Shown: positions 7,367-14,612 of the stretch, one piece after another
Layout: each line of letters begins with the position of its first letter
Numbering within the stretch: position 1 is the stretch's first letter
Source: JAUCQB01 sp964586235
GTDB taxonomy: Bacteria; Planctomycetota; Phycisphaerae; UBA1845; PWPN01
Direction: 5' to 3'
DNA length: 21,067 bases
Assembly (NCBI GenBank): GCA_964586235.1
Contig: CAZPIO010000142.1
Location: 1-21,067, forward strand
The notes under the pieces: model-generated
Seen by the model: the letters and a program-made list of their open reading frames with translations, nothing else
Database searches by the model: none
What the model was told of the DNA's origin: nothing
Made by a program: the position numbers and the translations under genes

Positions 7367-9358
7367 CTACTTGCCATCTTCCCGCTCCGTTGTCCCATCT
7401 TCGTCGAAATCGTCTCTCGCGCCGTCCAGCACGTCCCGCACCATCCTGGCAATGGCCGCCATCGAAAAAGGCTTGTACAGCACCTGACAGTCCGGGGCTG
7501 ACAGATCGGCCTCGTCGATGTCGGAACCCGTGGTCAGAATGCCCTTGATTCTGGGTGCGATACGCTGCAGGGTCGCCAGGCAGCGATCGCCGGTCGTATG
7601 GGGCAGGCCGTAGCTGACGATGGCCAGATCGAAGCTTTCCGGATTGCGATCGCACATCTCGATGGCTCGATCGGGGTCGGGGGCCAGGGTCACACGATAG
7701 CCCCGGCTCTCCAGGACCGTCCGAATGAGGCTTGCGATCATCTCCTCGTGCTCGACGACCAGTATTCGTTCTCTGCCAAGGGCGGGAGGTATTTCGGAAC
7801 TGGCTTCGTCTGACGTGACGATGTCCACTGCGGGGAAGAAGAGACTGAACGACGACCCCTGACCGGGCTGACTCGTGGCGTGAACCTCCCCGTCGTGCAT
7901 CATGACGATCCGGTAGACGATGCTGAGCCCGAGGCCCGTCCCCCGGTCCAGGGGCTTGGTCGTGAAGAAAGGATCGAACACCTGGCGCAGTGTCTCGGCA
8001 TCCATTCCGCAGCCCGTGTCCGTCACCGTGATGCACACGTAAGTCTCGGGCGCCGGGGCCCGGCGCGGCGGTGTGGGCAGGTTGTCCCGCCCCGTGTGGC
8101 GCGTCTGAATGGTGAGAAGCCCGCCCGTCGGCATGGCGTCGCGGGCGTTCACGCACAGGTTCACCAATACCTGCTGCAACTGGGCCGGATCGACCGCGGC
8201 CGTGCAGGGCGTGCCGTCGAGGTCGAGCTGAAAGTCGATGGTGGAGGGCATCATCCGTCGCAGGAGGCGATAGACGTCCTGCACCAGGGTATTGGCGTCG
8301 ACGTAGCGGACCTGAGGCTTGGCGGGCCGGCTGAATGACTGGAGCGACCTGGTCATCTCGGCCGCGCTCGCGGCGGCAGTCTCGATGTCCCGGATCACCG
8401 CGAGGTGCTCGGCGTCGAGTTTCAGCGAACTCGCCAGGTACTGGGCGTTGCCACTGATGATCGTAAGCAGGTTGTTGAAGTCGTGGGCGATTCCTCCCGC
8501 GAGAACCCCGATGCTCTCGAGCTTCTGAGCGTGAAAAAGCTGTGCCTGCATCTTCTCGCGTTCTTCCTCTGCCTGCTTCTGGGCCGTGATGTCCATCAGC
8601 ACGCTGTCATGACGGACTACGTTGCCGCCTTCATGAGCGATGGGAACGACGCGCTGGTAGACCCACACGTCCCGGCGGCTCTGCCCGTGGGTGATTCGGT
8701 ACTCCAGGTCGAACGGCTTCAGCGTCTTGATCCCCTCGGCATGTACCCAGCGGACCTGCTCGACGTCGTCGGGATGGATGATCTCCCACGCCAGGTTCGG
8801 GTCGGCTGTGAAGGCCCCTCGATCGTACCCCAGTACCTCGTGCACGGGGCCCAGGATGAGCAGGACTCGATCCCCTTCGGCTGTTATCGAGAAGAACACG
8901 ATCGACAACGAGTCCATGACCTGGACGAACCTGGCCTCGCTCTCGAGCAGGGCCTCCTCCGCCATCCGTCGCTCGCGGCGAACGTGGCGTTCGCGCAGCT
9001 CGCGCTCGATGGCCGGCACCAGCCGGGCCAGGTTGTTCTTCATCACGTAATCGTGGCAGCCGGTTTTCATGGCGCTGACCGCGTGCTCCTCCCCGATCGC
9101 CCCGGAGACGATGATGAACGGGATGTCCAGTTGTCTCTCCTTCACCAGGGAGAGGGCGACGTCGGAGCTGAAGCGCGGCAGGGCGTGGTCACAGAGGATG
9201 ACGTCCCAGGGCTGCTCGTCCAGCGCCTTGCGCATCGCTGCGGCGTCGTCCACCGTCTGATGAATGACGTCGTACTCGCTGCGCCGCAGGTGCATGAGAA
9301 GCAGATCGATGTCATCCGCTGAGTCTTCGACGATGAGCGCTCGCAACGGAATGCCCAT
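7367..9358 (-). CDS. Hybrid histidine kinase REC-PAS-HisKA-HATPase-REC
   Basis: A 663-aa cytoplasmic sensor kinase with no membrane segment. The N-terminal receiver (about 5-120) has E11/D12, phosphoacceptor D57 in VILCDHALPRF and K107. A coiled linker (120-145) leads to a PAS domain (about 143-262) ending in the PAC-like DSVLMDITAQKQAEEE. The HisKA H-box is GGIAHDFNNLL with His292. The ATPase has the N-box QLQQVLVNLCVNARDAM (393-409), G1 VTDTGCGMD, F-box FDPFFTTK and G2 GTGLGLSIV (473-481). A C-terminal receiver (about 530-645) is degenerate: the phosphoacceptor position is Ser582 (AIVSYGLPH), and the first acidic site reads E-H-E. An acidic tail closes the protein. The ATG at 9358 has AGAGG about 10 bases upstream. 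It follows the other kinase by 35 bp, so they are probably one operon. Confidence 0.93.
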   Translation of the reverse strand: MGIPLRALIVEDSADDIDLLLMHLRRSEYDVIHQTVDDAAAMRKALDEQPWDVILCDHALPRFSSDVALSLVKERQLDIPFIIVSGAIGEEHAVSAMKTGCHDYVMKNNLARLVPAIERELRERHVRRERRMAEEALLESEARFVQVMDSLSIVFFSITAEGDRVLLILGPVHEVLGYDRGAFTADPNLAWEIIHPDDVEQVRWVHAEGIKTLKPFDLEYRITHGQSRRDVWVYQRVVPIAHEGGNVVRHDSVLMDITAQKQAEEEREKMQAQLFHAQKLESIGVLAGGIAHDFNNLLTIISGNAQYLASSLKLDAEHLAVIRDIETAAASAAEMTRSLQSFSRPAKPQVRYVDANTLVQDVYRLLRRMMPSTIDFQLDLDGTPCTAAVDPAQLQQVLVNLCVNARDAMPTGGLLTIQTRHTGRDNLPTPPRRAPAPETYVCITVTDTGCGMDAETLRQVFDPFFTTKPLDRGTGLGLSIVYRIVMMHDGEVHATSQPGQGSSFSLFFPAVDIVTSDEASSEIPPALGRERILVVEHEEMIASLIRTVLESRGYRVTLAPDPDRAIEMCDRNPESFDLAIVSYGLPHTTGDRCLATLQRIAPRIKGILTTGSDIDEADLSAPDCQVLYKPFSMAAIARMVRDVLDGARDDFDEDGTTEREDGK

Positions 9359-9393
9359 GGAAAAGCACCTCTGGCCACGGGAACCTGCCGGGC

Positions 9394-11091
9394 CTAGCGG
9401 GGCGTCGCCGCATCAGCGGCCGGCAGCGTGAAAGAGAAGGTTGCACCCTCCCCGGCGCGCCCTTCGGCCCAGATCTGGCCGCCGTGACGATGGATAATGC
9501 GCTGAACGGTTGCCAGGCCGATACCCGTGCCGGGGAACTCCGTGACGGTGTGAAGGCGCTGAAACGCGCCGAACAGCCTGTCCGCATGGGCCATATCAAA
9601 GCCGGCGCCGTTGTCGAGCACCAGGTAAACCTGGCATCCGTCGCGCCACTCAGCCCGAAATTCTATCCTGGCGGCAGTCTTGTTTCCAGTGAATTTCCAG
9701 GCGTTCCCGAGGAGGTTTTCGATGGCGATCTGGAGCAGGCGGTCGTCGCCCCGCGCAACCAGACCCTCGGCAATGATGAATTCCACCTTTCTCTCCGGCT
9801 GGCTTGCCCGCAACTCCCGCGCGACCGTCCGGGCGATGGCCGTCAGATCCACGGGATGCAGATGCATCTCCGTCCGTGTCATTGCGGACAACTGCAGCAA
9901 GCCGTCGATCAGGCGGGTCATCCGCTGGCTCGCGGCGCACGCTCGCTCGAGATACGACCGGGCCTGATCCGAAAGCTGTCCCCCGCAGTCGTCACAGACG
10001 GCCCGGCTGAAACCGTCGATCGCTCGCAGCGGCGCCCGCAGATCGTGAGAGACCGAATAACAGAATGCTTCGAGTTCCCTGTTGACGGCGGTGAGTTCGG
10101 CGGTGCGGTCCTGGACGCGCCGTTCGAGCTGCTCGTTCAGCTCGCGGATCTGCTCCTCGGTCCTTCTGATGAGGCACAGGTGGCCGACGCTCGAAGCGAA
10201 GAGCCCGAGAAGCTCAGAGTCATCATCGGTAATCGGGCGGCGCTGAAGGAGATTGTCGGTGATCAGAAAGCCGATGTTCTTCTGGCCGTTCCAGATCGAG
10301 GTCCAGGCCTGTTCCCCTTTGCCGACGATCCGGCCCTCGTCGTCTCGCAGGTCCCGGCCGGACTTGCGAATGACGCGAACCGGCTTGCCGGCCGCGAGCA
10401 TTTCCCGCTGCTGATCGCTGAGCGGCATGTGGCGGCTTCGCTCATCGCGGACGCGGCCCTGCTCGTCGATTCCGAAAGAGCCGTCGACGTGCAGGCCGTC
10501 GGGACAGGTAAACCATATGCCCAGCCGGTCAAAGCCCAGGCGTTCGCGGCCGAGTTCCACGGCCCTTCGGCAGAGGGACTCGAACGAGGGCGTCTCCATG
10601 AGTTCGTTGTTGACCTCGAGCAGGGCGGTCAGTCGTTCCTTGAAGTGCCTTTCGGCATCCTGCTTTTCCTTCAGGGCCTTCTCGGCGAGGGCCAGCCGGT
10701 TCTGTTGTGTCAGCCGCTCGATGGCGGCCTGAACGACCGAGGGTAGACGATCGGGGAAGGCGGCATTCTTGGTGAGGTACTCGAGGGCACCCTGCTTCAT
10801 CATTTCGACGGCCACCCGCTCGTTCCCGTAACCGGTGATGATGATAAAAGGGACCGTCCGGCCCCGCGCGGCGAGAGCCTGCAGCACCTGGTGGCCGGTC
10901 ATGTCCGGGAGCATGAGGTCGAGCAGCATCAGGTCGGGACGGTGGCCATCGAGCCACTCGACCGCCTCCCGCCCGGTGTTGACGACCGCGACGTGAAGCC
11001 CGTTCTGCTCGAGGCGCTGTCGGGCGAACTCGCACAGGCCTCGGTCGTCTTCAATCAGCAGAACCAGGGGGTTGGCGTTCTCCACGCACAT
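9394..11091 (-). CDS. Receiver-first histidine kinase REC-GAF-HisKA-HATPase
   Basis: A 565-aa soluble histidine kinase. The N-terminal receiver (about 8-122) is intact, with E14/D15/D16, D58 in LMLLDLMLPDMTG, T86 and K108. A helical linker (125-165) leads to a GAF-like domain (about 160-310: FESLCRRAVELGRERLGFDRLGIWF ... NIGFLITDN). A coiled coil (312-343) precedes the H-box SVSHDLRAPLRAIDGF with His349. The ATPase has N-box IENLLGNAWKFT (457-468), G1 LDNGAGFD and G2 GTGIGLATVQRIIHRHGG. The catalytic half resembles phytochrome-type kinases, but no biliverdin-binding PAS or PHY domain precedes it, so the GAF ligand is unknown. A receiver at the N-terminus implies input from another phosphodonor. 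It is the first gene of a two-kinase operon with a good promoter upstream. Confidence 0.93.
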   Translation of the reverse strand: MCVENANPLVLLIEDDRGLCEFARQRLEQNGLHVAVVNTGREAVEWLDGHRPDLMLLDLMLPDMTGHQVLQALAARGRTVPFIIITGYGNERVAVEMMKQGALEYLTKNAAFPDRLPSVVQAAIERLTQQNRLALAEKALKEKQDAERHFKERLTALLEVNNELMETPSFESLCRRAVELGRERLGFDRLGIWFTCPDGLHVDGSFGIDEQGRVRDERSRHMPLSDQQREMLAAGKPVRVIRKSGRDLRDDEGRIVGKGEQAWTSIWNGQKNIGFLITDNLLQRRPITDDDSELLGLFASSVGHLCLIRRTEEQIRELNEQLERRVQDRTAELTAVNRELEAFCYSVSHDLRAPLRAIDGFSRAVCDDCGGQLSDQARSYLERACAASQRMTRLIDGLLQLSAMTRTEMHLHPVDLTAIARTVARELRASQPERKVEFIIAEGLVARGDDRLLQIAIENLLGNAWKFTGNKTAARIEFRAEWRDGCQVYLVLDNGAGFDMAHADRLFGAFQRLHTVTEFPGTGIGLATVQRIIHRHGGQIWAEGRAGEGATFSFTLPAADAATPR

Positions 11092-11236
11092 GGTTTCATC
11101 CGCGGCTCACGGGAGCAGGCGGTCAGGATGGCCGCGTCATCCTGTACCCGCTTTCTTGCGGTCGTCCCCAGCCTCGCCGCGGACCCGCGAGGACACCGCC
11201 GGCCGCTTCAGACAGGATCCGGGCTGCACCGTGATC

Positions 11237-11265
11237 ATTATGACGGTCCCGCACGGGTCCGGCAA
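11237..11265 (-). promoter_or_regulatory. Sigma70-like promoter of the two-kinase operon
   Basis: On the minus strand TTGCCG (11265-11260) and CATAAT (11242-11237) are 17 bases apart. The predicted start near 11230 leaves a leader of about 140 bases before the kinase ATG at 11091. I recognise no riboswitch or attenuator in that leader. Assigned by eye. Confidence 0.45.
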
Positions 11266-11286
11266 TGGTCGCCCGGAACCGTTCGG

Positions 11287-12213
11287 TCACTTCATGCGCC
11301 CGATGATGAGCGCGAAAGTCGCAACCACGAGAGTGGCAACCCCGGCCACGCCGATCGCTGTCTTCGTCCTGAGACTGAGGCCTGCAAAAGGCCTGTCGAT
11401 CATCATCAGCGGTGCCAGCAGAATCGATACCAGAGTCTCGGCGAGTTCCTCGGGCGGCTTCTGAGCGGAGGGCTGGGCGGCTGCTTCGGCGGCCGGGTTG
11501 ACGGCGTCCCGCGATTCCTCGGCCGGCTTGCGGTCCGTATCGGCGTCGCTTTCCGCCTCGCCGGAATCAGCCGAGGACTCTCCGCCGGCCGGCTGCTCAT
11601 CGAGGCTCGATGTCTCCGCCGCGTCGGACGCGGATATGTCCATTTCGGAGATATCGCCCTCGCGGTTCTGGTCATCGTCGGGTGCGCTGTCTTGAGGGGC
11701 AGCCTCACCCGCTGTCGCTTCCTGGGGCGTCGGTGTCTCGGATGGTTCTGCTTCCGGCACGGGCGGCGGGGCGCAGAGGATGCTTTCGGGAACGCTGATG
11801 TTGTCGTCCGCGGTCTGGGCCAGCAGGGCTTCGAGTTCGGCGAGGTCCTTGTCGATGTTGTCCAGGGCCGCTTCGGTATCTGCCGCCAGGGAATCGGGCT
11901 TCCCACCGTCTACCGGGGCGTCCGCAGCCGGTGCAGGGGCCTCCGGAGGTGGTGCGGCTGTTGCGCTGGGGGCGTCGGATGCGTCGCTTATCTGCTGGGG
12001 GTCTGAGCTTGTGTGTTCGGCGTCCTCTGGTGAATCGGTCTTCGGCTCGGTTGCTGTGGCCTCCTTGCCGATCGCCTCCAAGGCAGCGTCGATCTCCTCG
12101 GGGCTCATCTTAGCCACCGAGACGCCGCTTGCATCGAAGCTCTGGTCGGTCTTTGCCATCTTGCTTCGCGGGTCGGTCGTTGAAAGCCAGTCCTCGAACC
12201 GAGGGCCGCGCAT
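11287..12213 (-). CDS. Acidic Pro/Ala-rich protein with a C-terminal membrane anchor
   Basis: I do not recognise a family. The 308-aa protein is very rich in Asp, Glu, Ala, Pro and Ser from about 50 to 250, a composition typical of a disordered linker. Two short amphipathic helices are visible: SPEEIDAALEAI (37-48) and TEAALDNIDKDLAELEALLAQ (113-133). The only strongly hydrophobic parts are at the end: LVSILLAPLMMI (about 261-272) and a membrane helix AIGVAGVATLVVATFALII (about 286-304) followed by a short basic GRMK tail. With no signal peptide, this looks like a tail-anchored protein exposing its acidic domain to the cytoplasm. The start used fits a transcription start predicted near 12240; an internal ATG at 12159 (MAKTDQSF) is a reasonable alternative. 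It is transcribed divergently from rsmE. Confidence 0.75.
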   Translation of the reverse strand: MRGPRFEDWLSTTDPRSKMAKTDQSFDASGVSVAKMSPEEIDAALEAIGKEATATEPKTDSPEDAEHTSSDPQQISDASDAPSATAAPPPEAPAPAADAPVDGGKPDSLAADTEAALDNIDKDLAELEALLAQTADDNISVPESILCAPPPVPEAEPSETPTPQEATAGEAAPQDSAPDDDQNREGDISEMDISASDAAETSSLDEQPAGGESSADSGEAESDADTDRKPAEESRDAVNPAAEAAAQPSAQKPPEELAETLVSILLAPLMMIDRPFAGLSLRTKTAIGVAGVATLVVATFALIIGRMK

Positions 12214-12246
12214 CCGTTCTCATCGGTTTTCAGACCGCCGGTCTTC

Positions 12247-12275
12247 ATTGTCAGGCGTACGATGCCGCCGGATAA
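12247..12275 (-). promoter_or_regulatory. Possible minus-strand promoter, back-to-back with that of rsmE
   Basis: On the minus strand TTATCC (12275-12270) and GACAAT (12252-12247) are 17 bases apart and use almost the same bases as the opposing rsmE promoter. The start would fall near 12240, inside a 13-base palindrome (AGACC-GCC-GGTCT, 12232-12244), giving a leader of about 27 bases to the start at 12213. The -35 match is weak. Confidence 0.3.
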
Positions 12276-12276
12276 T
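12248..12276 (+). promoter_or_regulatory. Sigma70-like promoter of rsmE
   Basis: TTGTCA (12248-12253) and GATAAT (12271-12276) are 17 bases apart, each one base from the sigma70 consensus. The expected start lies 7 bases past the -10 element, at 12283, which is the A of the ATG of the family-conserved rsmE N-terminus. The mRNA would therefore be leaderless. Confidence 0.5.
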
Positions 12277-12282
12277 GCTGAT

Positions 12283-13005
12283 ATGCCCGTTCCGAGATTC
12301 TTTGCTCCCCAGCTCTCGCGTGCTCTCGTCCGTCTGTCCGACGAGGAGGCCCGCCATGCCCGCCAGTCGCGGCGACTGCGCGTGGGAGACCCGGTGACGC
12401 TGTTTGACGGTTGCGGCCGCGAGGCGCAAGGTACGATAACTCTCGTCGAACGGTCGGTCGTCGAGGTCCGCGCGTCCGACGTCGCGGTACATCCCCGCCC
12501 AAAACCAACGCTCACGTTGGCCGTGGCCGTGCCCAAGGGCTCGCGCCAGGATGTGCTGATCGAGAAGTGCACCGAGCTTGGCGTGGCGGAACTGCGGCCG
12601 ATCCTGACTGCCAGGAGCGTGTGTTCCGCCTCCGACCACCGGCTCGACAAGTGGCGGCGTATCACCGTCGAGGCCGCCAAGCAGTCCGGTCAATGCTGGT
12701 TGCCGGTGATCAGCCCGCCGCGACGGGTCGACGAAATGCTCCCGGAGATTCCGAGCTTTGCCGAGGCTCTTGTGGCTGCACCGGGAGCGGCAAGCCTCCT
12801 GGCCTGCGTGGGCGACCTCGGAAATGCGGATCGCGTGGTGACATTCATCGGTCCTGAAGGGGGCTGGACGGATGTCGAGTTGAGTAATCTTCAGGCGGGC
12901 GGCTGCAAGCCCGTCTCGCTCGGCCCGAACATCCTGCGAATCGAAACCGCCGCCATTGCCGTGGCGGCTGTCGTCCACGCATTGGCCGCCGGGCCTGCCC
13001 GATAG
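12283..13005 (+). CDS. rsmE: 16S rRNA (uracil(1498)-N3)-methyltransferase
   Basis: RsmE methylates N3 of U1498 in helix 44 of 16S rRNA, using S-adenosylmethionine; it is a cytosolic SPOUT-superfamily enzyme with a knotted C-terminal domain. The 240-aa protein starts MPVPRFF, as the family does, with a PUA-like N-terminal part (HARQSRRLRVGDPVTLFDGCG). The SPOUT domain shows PKGSRQDVLIEKCTELGV, EAAKQSGQCWLP, the SAM-binding FIGPEGGWTDVE and the knot SLGPNILRIETAAIAV. Length is normal (about 240-250). I preferred the ATG at 12283 to an in-frame ATG at 12262 because of the N-terminal match and because a promoter points exactly at 12283. Neither start has a strong ribosome binding site. Confidence 0.93.
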   Translation: MPVPRFFAPQLSRALVRLSDEEARHARQSRRLRVGDPVTLFDGCGREAQGTITLVERSVVEVRASDVAVHPRPKPTLTLAVAVPKGSRQDVLIEKCTELGVAELRPILTARSVCSASDHRLDKWRRITVEAAKQSGQCWLPVISPPRRVDEMLPEIPSFAEALVAAPGAASLLACVGDLGNADRVVTFIGPEGGWTDVELSNLQAGGCKPVSLGPNILRIETAAIAVAAVVHALAAGPAR

Positions 13006-13202
13006 TCTCTGGCCAGCCCGACTGTCGCATCCTATGATTCAATGGCCGCGTACAATGGGGTGGATCAGGTGAGGGGTGTCCGTCTGCGTCAGCGGGCGGT
13101 ACAGGGGCCAAGTTGCGATACATGACTGCCCGGTCCCCTCAGCAAGGGCGGATCGCCGTCCGCGCGGATAATGAAACCCGATCAGAGGCGGGTCTGAGGC
13201 AA

Positions 13203-14612
13203 ATGCCGAGCAAACCGACCACGTTGAGGGAGCTTCGCGACAGCGGCTGGCAATCCAGGACCGTCAAGCGCGAGATCCACGATAATTTCCTGCGAGCCCT
13301 GTGCGGCGGCGACGAGCTGTTCCCCGGCATCGTGGGGTACGAGGATACGGTCATCCCGGAGATCAATATCGGCCTCCTCGCCCAGCATGACATGCTGTTC
13401 CTTGGCGAAAAAGGTCAGGCCAAGAGCCGGCTGATGCGCCTCCTGGTGCGGTTCCTCGACCCGGAAGTCCCGTACCTCGCTATCCCCGACTGCCCGGTTC
13501 ACGAGGATCCCTTGAAGCCCATTACCACCGCTGGCAAGCGGTTCGTCTCCGAACGCTCGGAGGACAAGGTTCCGATCGCCTGGTGGCCGCGAGAGCAGCG
13601 CTACGCCGAGCGGCTCTCCCCGGGCACGAAGTTCGCCGACATCATCGGCGAGATCGACCCGGCCCGGCTGGCCGCCGGAACCAGCCTGTCCGCCGAGGAG
13701 GCCCTCCATTTTGGCCTCATTCCGCGGATGCACCGCGGGATCTTCGCCATGAACGAGCTGCCCGAGCTCGACGAACTGGTCCAGGTCGGCCTGTTCAACA
13801 TCCTCGAGGAGCGGGACGTGCAGATCCGCGGGTTCCCGATCAGGTTCGACATCGACGTGCTCATCCTGTTCTCGGCTAATCCGGCCACCTACAACCGCAG
13901 CGGAAAGGTCATTCCCCAGCTCAAGGATCGCATCGGCACGGTCATTCACACGCACTATCCGCGCCAGCGCGACGTCGGCATCCAGATCATGGAGCAGGAG
14001 GCCGGCGTGTACCTGGACGGCGAGTTCCCGGTGCAGGTACCGGTGTTCATGAAGGAAATCATCGAGCAGATGAGCATTTGCGCCCGCCGCTCGAAGTATG
14101 TAGACCAGCAGTCGGGCGTCAGCGCCCGGTTCAGCATCGCGAACTACCGCACCATGATTGCCAGCGCCCGCCAGCGAGCGGTGCGGCTCGGAGAGTGCCC
14201 GGCCGTTCCGCGGATTTCCGATCTGGCCCACCTCCACGCCTCGTCGATGGGCAAGCTCGAGCTCGACATGATGGGCTCGGCGCAGATGTCCGAACGGCAG
14301 GTGCTGGATGCGATCCTGGCCGAGGCGATCAGTACCGTGTTCGATGAGTATGTCGATCGGCTCGGGCTGGACGAGATCGCCGGCGTGTTCGCCAAGGGCG
14401 TCAAGATCGAGGTGGGCGACATGCTGCCTTCGGCGCAGTACGCCGACCGGGTGCAGCGGATCCCCAGGATCTGGGAGAAGGCCTTCGAGGTGAATCCGGC
14501 CGAGAACGACGCCGTGCGGGCTTCGTGCATCGAGTTTGTGCTTGCCGGCCTCTACGCCAAGGACCGGATTTCCCGCAGCCAGCATCATGGCAGGATCACC
14601 TATGAGCTCTGA
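13203..14612 (+). CDS. MoxR/magnesium-chelatase-type AAA ATPase
   Basis: A 469-aa AAA+ ATPase of the group related to MoxR and the magnesium-chelatase I subunit, which works with a VWA partner to remodel or load protein complexes. The Walker A is LGEKGQAKSR (67-76), with Gln-Ala in place of the usual Gly-based loop. The Walker B region is GIFAMNELPELDEL with Asn184-Glu185 in place of Asp-Glu. As I recall, both are normal for this subfamily. Sensor 1 is FSANP (N226), and PQLKDR (R243) is a likely arginine finger. The start at 13203 (MPSKPTTLRELRDSGW) has GAGG close upstream and matches the family N-terminus; the frame is open back to 13113. It overlaps the VWA gene by 11 bases, so translation is probably coupled. 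No substrate can be inferred. A TACAAT at 13051 may be a -10 element. Confidence 0.9.
   Translation: MPSKPTTLRELRDSGWQSRTVKREIHDNFLRALCGGDELFPGIVGYEDTVIPEINIGLLAQHDMLFLGEKGQAKSRLMRLLVRFLDPEVPYLAIPDCPVHEDPLKPITTAGKRFVSERSEDKVPIAWWPREQRYAERLSPGTKFADIIGEIDPARLAAGTSLSAEEALHFGLIPRMHRGIFAMNELPELDELVQVGLFNILEERDVQIRGFPIRFDIDVLILFSANPATYNRSGKVIPQLKDRIGTVIHTHYPRQRDVGIQIMEQEAGVYLDGEFPVQVPVFMKEIIEQMSICARRSKYVDQQSGVSARFSIANYRTMIASARQRAVRLGECPAVPRISDLAHLHASSMGKLELDMMGSAQMSERQVLDAILAEAISTVFDEYVDRLGLDEIAGVFAKGVKIEVGDMLPSAQYADRVQRIPRIWEKAFEVNPAENDAVRASCIEFVLAGLYAKDRISRSQHHGRITYEL

Noticed and set aside
9484..10746. 420-aa plus-strand ORF opposite the REC-GAF kinase
   Set aside because: Antisense shadow of a gene with all kinase motifs intact; its translation has no recognisable domain. 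The same reasoning removes 8405-9322 and 10891-12006 on plus.
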